A DNA stretch of 64,000 nt from Lycocorax pyrrhopterus obiensis (taxonomy: Eukaryota > Chordata > Aves > Passeriformes > Paradisaeidae): positions 45,584,975 to 45,648,974 of the forward strand of contig JACSVZ010000007.1 in the NCBI GenBank assembly GCA_014706295.1, given 5' to 3'. Both the position numbers and the translations under genes were made by a program. The notes beneath the pieces are model-generated. The model searched no databases and had not been told where the DNA came from. It worked only from the letters and a program-made list of their open reading frames with translations. Shown here one piece after another: positions 49,492 through 60,851 of the stretch. The stretch's first letter is position 1, and every line of letters begins with the position of its first letter.

Positions 49492-52400
49492 TCTCTGGCT
49501 TTACATTAAGCCACTTTCAAGAGTAATAAACAGTGTCAGATGTTACAGAATTGTTTATTGCCCACACAGTTATTCTCTACCTCCCCTGTCATAAAAGCAC
49601 AATTTGGATGAAACATCCCTTGGGTCTGTTCTGGCATAGAGACTGCCTTTAGGACTATATTGTGTTGATGAACTAGATTTTAATCTTAATTGTAGCCCTC
49701 AAACTCAAAACAACCTCATGAGATTTGAGGGATGTCAGCATTCACAGCAGCAGCAACATAGAAACCAAATCACTCCTCCCCTCCCCCAGGTGCAATCTGG
49801 CTGTGGCACTCTCAATTCGATTATCACTTCTGTTCTTGCCAAAAAAATGCCAAAAAATCTTTTTAAAAAATCACAGACATTAATTCTCAGATGCTTCCAG
49901 ATGGATTTTTGGCTCAACATCTGAAATACTTATTAACTGACCAAAAATATTCTCCTACAAGACAAACATTTTTATTTTTCAATTGTAAAATCAGGTATTG
50001 AAGAAGTTTAGGATTAATGCTCTGTACTGTCACAGGTTAATGGAGCAGACAAGGTTTAAAATCAATCATCCTTACTGTGAAAATGCATTCATTAGTACAG
50101 CTAAAGAAACCACATCATCTTTAATTCCAAAGTCAATTTAAAATTAAATTGGCATAATAGTTTGATAAAATATTTCAGGCCTTAGAGGACACTGTTTAAT
50201 GGTAGGGGTAGTAAAGAATGAGTTTTTTATAGCAATGGAACATTCCCTATAGCTTCTGGGATTGTAACATCAGAAAAGTAAAAATGATCCAATCAGTTTT
50301 GACAGGGTGCTTGCTACACCTGCACAAGCTCTGCTCTACTAGTTCTGATCTTCAGGTTGATCCAATATCAGCCATCCTGGGAGCTGGAGAAGGCAATTCT
50401 GTTGATTTCTTTCTCAGAAAACAGACTGCTTGCTGAAAACTCTGGAGATACCCTACTCTATTAGCAAACAAGTTCAACCTTGCTTGCAATTAATGAAATT
50501 AGAGTAAGCAAAGACACAGAAAGCATCAAGGCCAAACTGGAGCAACAGTCTGTTAGTCCAGGATCCCAAAGAATCCACAACTACATTAGCTGGGTTTATG
50601 TTTTTGGTGCAGAAAGGTCATAATCAGCTTTGCAGTTTTCACATGGAAAGATGGTATGTAAGGAAAGGAACGATTCAGCAAAACCTGTTAGAAACTGCTC
50701 ACATGGCCCTGCCTGGTCACTCTGATTCGTAATCACATCACTCTGTTTTTCAGCTCAGAGGAATGCAACAAGAAAGGAGGCTCCTTACTGGCTACAAACT
50801 ATTAAACTATAAAATTCTATAAAGTATAAGACTCTAACAAGCCCTTTTGGCAAAGCAGCATCCTATTTACTTTGCAGGTGACAACTCATCCGAAGAGGAA
50901 ATCCAGGGGAAATCTGCCAGCCCTCAGGTTAATCTGTGTGACATTGTAGCACATTCCTAATAATTCTTCCAAAAACTGATCCTTCTTATCCCTGATTAAC
51001 CACATTTCTCATAAATGCAGCTAAAATAAGGGTGAATGCTTGCCTTTCTGTTGACCTTCAGGGAATCCCAGGAAGTCACAACAGATTTCTTTTAGGATGT
51101 GAAAACACTGATAAAATGCATATCTTGTTCAAGAAAAACTTTTTAAAGACTATTAAACCAACAAGCCACACTTTATTCCTTTAAGAGGGAGTAAATAGCC
51201 CAACTAAGAGGGAAAAAAAACCTTTTTTAATTATTCAGACAAAACATGACAAACATGACCAGAAATGAAAACATCCTTATCCGAAACCTTTTTCTGAAGT
51301 AACTCCAGTGGTGGATTTTTTAAAGAACAAGCACTACTGAACATCTCTTAAACAGATGTCATGAAAATCATTCTGGGAAAGAATTTTAAATTCTGCAAGT
51401 GATCCTGTAATGACATTAGATTATCTTTCCATTTATGCTTAATAATCCGTAAGACATGGTGGATAATTTACACCATTGAAACCTCAACCTGCCATAATTT
51501 TATTTCTAGTCTTTAGTGAGCCAATTACACAAATTCCTTCTTACATTTTTTCTTTAACTGTCTGTCTTTAATGCATATTGTTCTGATGGTATACAGTATA
51601 TAAATCTGTCTCTCATCTGTGGAGCAGGAACGAAAAAGAATTTACAATTGACAAGACAAACTTGAGTAGTTTAACCTAATCAATCTATCTAATCAAATGT
51701 CACTCACACTTAGTGTCACTGTTGAAGTATCTCCTGCATTTAATTCATGAGCAGTATTAACAGTCACCCCAAAACCTCTGAGAATAAAAGGCAGGTCTCA
51801 GGTTCAAACTAAAAATCCTAAGGACATGCAACAACATAAATGTAAGTGTATAATCAAAGAAAAAGATTTGCCCTGTTTCTTAAGCACCTATGAAGAAAAA
51901 CCTTTTAGATTATACAAATTAAATTAAAATGAACAAGTTCTATACAAGTTTGTGCATAACATAGAACAATGGGATGAAAACAGTTAATGCTTCTTTCCGG
52001 ATCCAAGCTGATTAAGACTAAAGATAATTACTCTCTCATGAATAGTTGACAACGTGTAGGAATACATTGTATTTTGCTTAGATTTCATCCTATTCATCTA
52101 CCTACACTAGGCTGCAATTTACTGTCAATGTCAGAGGTGTGATCAAGGAAGGAATGGGCAGGGGAAGTCAATACCATTTTGTCAAAATATTAATTTTGGG
52201 ATCAAAAACTGTGAAGATACATGTGCTACTTAATGTTTGTCCTGTTACTTTTAAAACATTTCTTAGAAACCTACATTTTGCATATGTATTTAGAAAAGCC
52301 GGCTTGAAAGGAAATGTTCTCTACATTTGCTTCCTAAATATGTCTCTGCTATGATGGATCAGAAGTAGAAAGAGTGTATTCAGTAAGTATTTGTGTCAAT

Positions 52401-55400
52401 TGTGAGCTAAATTACTCACAAATAATTCTTGACATTATTCAAGTAGTGTTAAGTCTGAGTAATGACAAAAACTGGAAAGGACCTTGTTTTTAGCTGTCAT
52501 GATCCATTACTACAATGTGTATCTTTCCAAGATGTTTAAGATTATGAACATCTCCTCTACAGCAGCTGCACTGGTCTTGGTTTGAGCCAGTAGATATTTC
52601 CTGGATGTGTGTTAACACAGCCAAGAGCTATTTCAGGCTCTGTCCACAAAGTTCTAAGAAATAATCTTAAAATATTTGAGCTGTTTGAGTAAAACAGGGG
52701 CTTAGATTAGCTTTCAGGGGAAGTCAAGAACCTCAAATCAAAATTAACTAAAATGCCTTAAAAAGCAGTTCCAAATATAGCAAAACAGTCAATAATTTAG
52801 GATTCACTAGTTTAATTTGACACTTCCTCCAGCATGTTCATGTTTTCAGGAGAAATTCCCAACACACAAGTGTTTTCATTAGTAGCTTTTGTCCCAAGGC
52901 ATCTCTGGTCTCATCTTGCTGGTGTTTTGGTACTCGCTTTCTCAGAGACACACTTCATGCTACTGTCTGGATATAGCTCATACATTCCTCTTAGTGCCTG
53001 AATCTTCCCAGCCTCTTTCACTGTAGAGTAGATAAAATAGTAGCTTATTAAAAAGCCTTGTACCTCCATAAACATGGGCCATGATGTCCACCAGCCTCAA
53101 TAGGTACTACTTTATTTATAGGGGTCATGTCTCCACATCAGAGAAGACAGGTCAAATCAAAGGACCCAGTTCTGTCTTCAAATTTGTAATCTGTCACTGA
53201 AATCAGCTTCAAGCATTTTGCTAAGAGGAAGTCAAAGCATTACACACCTTGTAATAATTACAGAATGACTCTACCAGATCATGAAATAGCAAAATCTCAA
53301 AATAAACAACTAAACCACCATAAGGACTAGTATCAGCTCAGCTGCAGATATTTTTCTGCCCCATCCGGTGCTAGAGGAAGCAGGTTTCCTCTTCATGCTG
53401 AGTACATAGAGCTTTGACTCATATTACCAGGAAGGCTGAAAGGAGAGGCCTCCCCCAAGCTTCTGAACTCATGTGGTATCTACTCACACAAAGACATCAA
53501 TGTTCTGAGATAAATTAGCCCCTGGAATGTTTTTGTTTTCAAAACTGTGTTCTGAAAAGGCAGTGTTTGCCACACATCTGGAAAAAGTACTCATAGGTTA
53601 AGGATGAAAATGGGAAAGTCTTGAGAAAATAAAACATGAAAAGGGGCAGACTGGGTGAGAAAACTGCTGCAGACTGAGTGAGGAGATGAAAGGGAGCTAT
53701 CCTATCAGGAGGATATCTTGCAGAGAAGCTTACAAAGATAGCATTTTCTTCTGGGGCTTGGAGAGGCTTCGCTTGACACACTTCACTCCCCAGCAGAGTG
53801 GGAGGACAGCTAACTTGAGAATTTATATGAAAGTGAAATCTTTGAGATATAAATACATAGAAAGGATCACAGAAATTTTACACAGGTTTGGTTGGGTGTT
53901 TTGGGGTTTTTTAAAGACATCCTTTTTTGCTACAGAAATGCCTTACTACATTCTGATTGTAGGGCGTAACGGGTGGGAGAAAAGAAACAAAATACAGAGA
54001 CCTTAAGTGCCATTTTCTTCTGGCCTGCATTTTTGTCTGTGGTCTTCCTAACGGTACTTAGTAGTAAACTGTAAGTATAAACAAACCATATGTGAAGTGT
54101 ACTGTAGTACATAATATTCCCATAATCAATAATGCACTGCCTGCTGCAGCCTTTTCTCCAGCCTATCACCAGACCTCAAGCCTTCACCTGAAGTTCAGCT
54201 GATAGTTATGAATGCCTTTACAGTTCTTGAAGTCCTTCCAAACAGTCAAGTGCATTTTACTAAGACTGAAGTTGAAGCTCATTGCTAATAATCAAAATAT
54301 TGCCATTGCTGAAAAATCATCTCGCTTAGATTTCCAATATGGTCTTCACAATTGATTTCATATTATCTGACCATTTCCATCTGTAAAGACATACACAGAT
54401 CTTTCTGTTATTGCTGTACATACAGAAAAATAAAACTAGGCAGCCATCCAGCATTTATAGAAATATGATCTGTAATGAAGTGGAGGGAAGAAAACATGCT
54501 AATGCTATATAAATACAAAAACAATAAGTTGTCTGGTAAGGCATTAATTAATAACCAGTAAGCTCAAGGATATTTATTAGCTTGCAGATATTACTGTAAT
54601 ATAAGAAAAAAAATTCATCCATGAACAGGGCTTAAAAGAAAGAAAAGGTCAGAAAAATAATCACCTTCCATCACAATTATGCCAGAAAAGTTATCAATGT
54701 ATGAAAAGGACTTCAAGCGCAATGGTGAAACTCAAGAACAGTTCTATTCATTCTCTGAAATGATAAATTCCACAATCAGGAAAATAATTTAAAGCATGTA
54801 TCAATACAATGTACACAGAGAGAGAAAAAAACAATGAAAATGAAATCATAGTCTATTGAAAACTCTAGTAAAGATGAGCGGTTCACCTACAAGGCAAAGA
54901 CCCTTGACAACTGATTTTAAGGCCAGAGGTGAGAATTAGATTGTCTGCATGCTATAATCTAAGGATTTTAATTACCTATCATTGACAGAGAGCCTATGTG
55001 ACCTATATAATTTCAGTAAAGCATGCACTTGATTGGAAAGCAGAGAGATACAATCTACAGCTTTTCTAAACAGTTTGTTCCCTTAGTATGTTGGGAAATG
55101 CTGATCTGTATATCCATAGACTGGCAAGAACTTGAATTTCAGTCTACCATTTCAGAGTTCTAGTCAGACTATCTCTCCATAATGGTCAATAAATATAAAG
55201 AAGATCATCTGTATCCCACACCCAAAGCACTATTTCAAGGGAAAAGTTTGAATAAACATGGAAAAGTCTTTAGATTTCAGGCTAGAAATAAGGAGAAAAA
55301 GGCAGAGGGGCAGAATCAAACAAAAACCTCTCTGTTTTTCTTATTGATCATATAAGGTACCTAATCTATTTTTTCTCCCATGTCCCTCCCCAAATTAGAG

Positions 55401-55623
55401 TCTTGGCTGTTGAGAAGCTTTGTCCTGGTGTCTGTCTCTCCAGGACATTGCACAAGAAATCCATTTGTCCAACATTTTAAAACTCAAGACAATTGCCATG
55501 CAAAAATTACTTTTATCAGTCTTAGAGTTTTTACTTTCAGCATTTTAGTCCAATTTTTACCTTTGCATGGGACAGAAAAGTGTCTGTTGGTGTGGATGCC
55601 ATACTGTCTGGTGTCCCTTTTAA

Positions 55624-55677
55624 TCCTGTCATTAATCAATATGTACTAGCTCCTGTCATTAATCAATATGTACTAGC
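55624..55677. repeat. Perfect 27-bp tandem duplication
   Basis: Two identical adjacent 27-bp copies (55624-55650 and 55651-55677), each starting TCCTGTCATTAATCAATATG. The absence of any mismatch points to a recent duplication. Each copy contains an ATTAAT/AATCAAT string. Confidence 0.95.
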
Positions 55678-57816
55678 ACCAAAGCCTCCATTAATGAAGG
55701 TGGCCTTGGTAACAACAGTCCATGACAGATATTTCCAGATAATTTCATTATATGCATATTTTTAGCTCATCGAATCAGGTATATGTTCTTCTATATACTT
55801 CTTGAAACTCAGAAAAAAACATACCGGAAGTGTAAATTTTCTGGAAACTGGTCAACACTTACATGTTCTCCTTACATTACATTTCACACAGCGTTTTCTA
55901 CTGGTTATGTGCTCACCTAATAGTTTTTTATCAGAAATTTCTCATATAATGCAGTGCCATTGTTCAAAGTAAGTCGTAATATCAGTTTATTTCATCTTGT
56001 TTTGGAAAGAAAAGAACATTTTTTAAAGAGGGAAGAATAAAATCTAAGCACAGATGAATAAAGGAGAGTGTGGTGCACAATATAAATGCAGAGGTGAGGG
56101 ATGAATAAGAATCAAAGTTGGCATTAATTAGTCTTGTATTCAGCCATGTGTGCACACAAATTATAACTCACTAAAAATCAAGAAGCTGCGAAAAATGCTT
56201 GAAAGGCATTGTATATATGTTACATGTATGTGTTCATATTAAGGGCCCTTCACACATAAATGTCTTACTTTACCTAAGAAGAGAAATGTAAGTGAGCCTT
56301 TATACAAAGAGAAATTCTGTTTTGAGCTGTTTCCCCCTGCTAATTTTATTTGTTTCACAGACCTAGTCAAAACCCAGACAGGGGATGAGGACAATGTACA
56401 AAAAATTGTCCCTTGTAAACATTGCTAGCAGAGATTGAACATCAGCTGACAACCCAGAGAACGAGACCATTTCCTTAGGTCTAAATCCAGTCTGAGCAAG
56501 TGGTTCACTGTGAACTGTGAAAACCTGAGCTATTCTTTCTCTCACTTGCAGAATAGCTTTTGCAAAATGAAGACTAGCATCTGTTAGTGGTTTTAAACCT
56601 GTGCTAATAAGTAAACCTCAAATATTTTCCTCAGCTGTGTTGAGCTGGTATAGTGTATTTCACTTCAACCAAGTGCATCAAGTGGATAAATTAATCTCTT
56701 TTTCATGCTGCCACAGAAAAATGCAAAGGGCTTAAATTCGTCTCCCAGCTTTATCTGCACTAAGATGCAATGTATTCTGGTGATTGCCTCAAATTCTCTT
56801 TCAGTATTAGTTAAGATTCAGACACAACAGGGCTGACACAAGCAAGGTTAGCCTGTTCCGAGACATACATATTCACTCCACCCCCTTTTCACTTCTGTGA
56901 AGGCAGAAATTGGATTAAAGTCAATCTGTCCTGCACCTCCAGCAAAACTATTTTTCCCCTGACTGGCATACATGGAACATACCTCTTAATCATCTGTTCC
57001 TTGCTTCTGTTAAAGGAACTGGTCAAGAGCACAGCTCAATTACTGCAGTTACTTTAGCTACCTCCAAAAGGTACAAACCATTCTACAGAACAATCAGAAA
57101 AAGTGGAGTTACTGAAACTTTTCCATATGTTAGGCCAGGGCCTTAACATACAGAGGGTTGAGTTGCAGAAGTGCTCAACCCCATCTACCCCTGACACCAG
57201 TAGAAAAAGCTTTTGCTCACTGTCTTGAGAATTAGGTCACTGCATTGTAAGTTATTGTGCAATGCTTAATTATTTAAGAAAAATCATTCTTCGTTTCCTG
57301 CTCAAGAAAAAAGTGACGCACTAAACAGCGATGTGAAGGAAAACTTTTTCCAGAACATAACAGCAAAGGCACCAGGATTGTCCTTGTCTTCCAGAGAACT
57401 GCGTGGGGATCAAGTGACACATATGCACTGCACCTCAGGGAACGGCAAGGACCACTGTCCCCTCAGCAGCTGGGTGCCGAGGGGAACAGGAGCCTAATAC
57501 AACAGGCAGACCCAGTGCTGGCTACAGGAACCACCAGCATGGCAAGGAGAAAGCCCAGTCAGTGACAAAAATTACTGGGGACAGAGAGAGGGCTGGAGAC
57601 AACACAACACGCCTAAACAAGGGGTCTAACAGCACTAGTGGGTTCACATCAGGAAACAATTAAATTCACAAACCTGAGCTTAAATGAGACCATTTCAGGG
57701 ATGGAAGCCTCAGAGGAGTCAGGGCAGGGCCAATAAAGCCTATTAGCATGCTCTCAGCCCTGCCACTGTAAGATACTGTTGCTGCCTCTTACTGCAGTGG
57801 AAAGAGAAGGATTTGG

Positions 57817-57859
57817 AAAAAAAAAACAAAAAACAAGCAACAACAAACAAACCCAAAAA
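57817..57859. repeat. A-rich (AAAC)n-like repeat
   Basis: A10 followed by CAAAAAACAAGCAACAACAAACAAACCC-type sequence. Could be the degenerate A-rich tail of something upstream, but no retroposon body is recognised in the GC-richer block that precedes it. Confidence 0.75.
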
Positions 57860-58829
57860 TCTAACTTCTGTGTCTGTTTCCTCTTAGGCTTTTTGTATTG
57901 TTCATCTTCTCTCTGCTGAGGACACAAGGTCTACAGCTCCTAGAGAAATTAAAACACAGACGTAGCCCTTTAAAAAAAGAAAAGCTCAAATGAAGATAGT
58001 CCTGCAGGTCATCTCCCTAATGCCTAAATTATTTGAACAGCTGTATATCAAAGCTAGCAGAATTGTCTCCTTTACTTAGCTGTGAACCATTTTAAGTAAA
58101 AGTCAGAAAATGTCAAAGCACTTTATATTTATTCTATACAAGTGCAGATTCAATGGTATGTGTGGGGAAAATATTTCTTAATCTCTCTCTATTTACACTG
58201 AGCAACTGCATGCATAGCAGCTTTTTCTCTATTTGGATTTTTTTGACAATTAATTCCCAGTGAGTATAGTTTAACTGGTGATAACATCAATGGGAATGGC
58301 ATTGTTGTCAAGGGTTCAGGAGCTTACAGTCTCATTTCATGTCTGACTGGGTACGAGCAGTTTCAGGTTACAGTTTAACTGTAGTTATGGACTATAGAGC
58401 TTCCGTTTTTTAGGCATGAGCAGACCCCACTACAGTTCAGGCTATTGCTAATTTTTCCCAGCACCATCATTGCTACAGATATGACCGCATGGGATTCTTG
58501 GAAGAACATGTAGAACAGGAGACAGTTCCCCAATGTTATACAGTAAAGATCACAAATATTATCTTAGGTGTTCAGATTTAAAAGAAGTTTCAGATGCGTT
58601 TTGGTTTTGATGTGTTTTCCCCTTCTAACACTCCATTTATAGCCCAGATCAGGTGAGAAGTACTGGCCGTGACCCATGTTTGAAATCAAAGAAACAAATA
58701 CAATGATTATGCCTTTTAAAGGAGGGATCTTGGCGTAGTGCTCTTTTCTTCTCTTCATGAAAAACAACCAAATGATTCCAGATCCCTGGCGATGGATCTG
58801 TAAGAGAGTTTGATTGCCAGGGAGAGATA

Positions 58830-58873
58830 GCAGAGGTGCCTGCCACCTTCCATGAGGTGGCAGGCACCTCTGC
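58830..58873. repeat. Perfect 19-bp inverted repeat, 6-nt spacer
   Basis: Left arm 58830-58848 (GCAGAGGTGCCTGCCACCT) and right arm 58855-58873 are exact reverse complements around the spacer TCCATG. The arms are GC-rich (about 68 percent) in an AT-rich region, so they could form a stable hairpin in RNA or a cruciform in DNA. It is too short for a typical microRNA precursor. Confidence 0.95.
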
Positions 58874-59074
58874 CACCTCTTCACAACTTGTTTCCTGGTT
58901 GGTACTGAGGCAGAAAAAGCCAATATTATATTTACCCTCTTTATTTTGAGGATTTTCACATACCCAGAGAAGGAACTCTCTTGCTTCTGTTGTAGCCATT
59001 CTTTGAACAACAAGAAAATTTCTGCCACTTTCTCATTTCCACAGTTAAAACCAGTTATGCTCTGGCATTACAAA

Positions 59075-60405
59075 GTCACGGAATCTCTGAATATTCTGAG
59101 CTGGGAAGGGACTCATGAGGATCAGTGAAGTCCAACTCCTGCAAAGGACAGTCCAAAGAATAATATCATGTGCCTGAGAACGTTGTCCAAATGCTTCTTA
59201 AGCTCTGTCAGGCTTGGTGCTGTGACCGCTTCCCTGGGGAGCCTGTTCCAGTGCCGAACCACCCTCTGGGTGAAAAACTTTTTCCTAATATCCAGACTAA
59301 ACCTCCCCTGACACAGCTTCAGGCCATTCCTCAGTCCTGTCACTGGGCACCACAGAGAACAGATCAGTGTCTGCCCCTACACTTCCCGTCACGAGGAAGT
59401 TGTAACTGCATTGAGGTCTCTCCTCAGTTTCCTCTTGTCCAGGCTGAACAGAGCAAGTGACCTCAGCCACTCCTCACATGGCTTCCCCTCCAAACCCTTC
59501 ATCATCCTCGCGGTCCTCCTCTGAATGCTCTCTAAAAGTTTAATGTTTTTCTTATATTATGATGCCCAAAACTGCACACAGTGTTCAAGGTGAGGCCAGC
59601 CCAGTGCAGAGCAGAGCGGGACAATCCCCTCCCTTGCCCAACTGGTGATGCTGTGCCTCATGCACCCCAGGACGTGCTTGGCCCTCCTGGCTGCCAGAGC
59701 ACTGCTGGCTCATGTTCAATTTGCCATCATCCATGACCCCCAGATCCCTTTCTGTGGTGCTGCTCTCCAGCTTCTCCCTGCCCAGCCTGTCATACAACCA
59801 GGGCTCCCCATTCCAGGTACGGAATCTGTCACTCGTCTTTGTTAAACTTCATACAGTTGGCGATTGCCCAGCCCTCTGATTTGTTGACGTCTCTTTTCAG
59901 GGCCTCTCTTTAAGGGAGTCAGCAGCTCCTCCTAATTTTATATCATCTACAAAGTTGCCTACTATCCCTTCAAGTCCTGCATTCAATTTGTTAACGAAGA
60001 TGTTGAAGAGAGCTGGGCCTAAGATGGAGGTCTGCAGAACCCCACTAGTGCCTGGATGGCAGCAGCACCCATTCAATGTAACCCTTTGCACCCAACCCAT
60101 GAGCCACTCGCTCACCCATCGCAGGATGTTTTTATGCAGCTGAAGGCTGGACATTTTTTCCAGAAGGATATCATGAGAGACAGTATCAAAAGCTCTGCTG
60201 AAATTCAAGATTGTGTCAACTGGCTTCTCTTGATCAACTAGGTGGGTTACCTTGTCATAAAAGAAAATCAGGTTTGATATGCAGGACTTTCCCCTCATGA
60301 AGCCATGCTGGCTGATGACTGTGTTGTCCTTCAGGCGTTTTTCAATACCCCCCAGAATAATCTTCTCCATAACTTACCAGGCACTGAAGTGAGACTAACA
60401 GTCAT
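59075..60405 (-). mobile_element. CR1 LINE, 5'-truncated, RT domain recognisable
   Basis: A second reverse-oriented CR1. The 3' end appears on the plus strand as TCACGGAATCTCTGAATATT near 59076-59096, then the complement of CR1 3' UTR. Minus-strand translation gives CR1 ORF2 from just before the RT fingers (KLxxKIILGG, QHGFMRGKSC) through the palm to the extreme C terminus ([20 protein letters not shown] in 59122-59343). The 5' end stops near 60405, inside the region just upstream of the RT domain. Several frameshifts and stops separate the open pieces (59122-59343, 59585-59797, 59897-60370). It keeps the roughly 400-bp palm segment that the CR1 at 16669-18172 has lost. Confidence 0.93.
59897..60370 (-). 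pseudogene. CR1 reverse transcriptase palm fragment, catalytically altered
   Basis: A 157-codon frame covering RT fingers and palm of CR1 ORF2. In order: QHGFMRGKSCISNLIFFYD (about residues 20-38), motif A region TILNFSRAFDTVSHD (about 53-67), motif B region TSGVLQTSILGPALFN (about 108-123), and the motif C box FVDD (about 139-142) followed by KLGG. In active CR1 the motif A core reads LDFSKAFD, where the first Asp is the metal-binding residue; here it is Asn (LNFSRAFD). Motif B has lost the usual PQGS (here LQTS). The FVDD box is intact. The frame ends in a premature stop shortly after KLGG (AADSLKERP). So this is an inactive fragment of an otherwise about 900-residue endonuclease-RT. Confidence 0.88.
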
Positions 60406-60653
60406 GTAAAAATTAAACCCATCTCAATTTTTCCTGACTCTGCTGTGCACTATGACTCAGAAGTCAACTCCCAAAATATTTCACAGAATCAGAGTGAAAG
60501 ATTTAGGCTGCAGTTTGAAGGAAATGTAAATATAATACTTCATTATCTTTATTCACACAAAATTATCTGTTTACAATGAGATTACAAAAATGGGAAAAGA
60601 GCAATGAAGAAAAAGTAACAAGATAGAAACACTTCTATTTTGTAGGGAGAGCT
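60406..60653. other. Unique spacer, nothing recognised
   Basis: About 250 bp of AT-rich sequence between the 5' end of the CR1 and the pentanucleotide tract. No feature seen. Confidence 0.5.
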
Positions 60654-60851
60654 CTCTTCTCTTCTCTTCTCTTCTCTTCTCTTCTCTTCTCTTCTCTTCT
60701 CTTCTCTTCTCTTCTCTTCTCTTCTCTTCTCTTCTCTTCTCTTCTCTTCTCTTCTCTTCTCTTCTCTTCTCTTCTCTTCTCTTCTCTTCTCTCCCCTCCC
60801 CTCCCCTCCCCTCCCCTCCCCTCCCCTCCCCTCCCCTCCCCTCCCCTCCCC
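60654..60851. repeat. Compound (CTCTT)27-(CTCCC)12 pyrimidine tract
   Basis: Strict 5-bp periodicity for about 198 bp: CTCTT units from 60654 to about 60790, then an abrupt switch to CTCCC units from about 60791 to 60851. The plus strand is pure pyrimidine and the minus strand pure purine throughout. The two arrays differ by T-to-C at two positions of the unit. Because 198 is divisible into 5-bp units with no stop in two minus frames, it yields long spurious frames of REEKR and GEGRG repeats (60582-60979), which are not genes. Confidence 0.97.

Larger units (their letters stand above)
49492..59074. other. Long unique tract without recognisable genes
   Basis: About 9.6 kb of mostly AT-rich unique sequence. 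It holds a 27-bp tandem duplication (55624-55677), a GC-richer block of unknown nature (57345-57790), an A-rich repeat (57817-57859), and a perfect 19-bp inverted repeat (58830-58873) inside a 154-codon minus frame (58564-59028) that begins with GTG and matches nothing I know. No transposon recognised. Confidence 0.55.

Noticed and set aside
58830..58873. MicroRNA precursor
   Set aside because: Stem of 19 bp with a 6-nt loop is shorter than normal precursors and perfectly paired without bulges.
60654..60851. CRISPR-like array
   Set aside because: Pure 5-bp microsatellite without spacers in a vertebrate genome.
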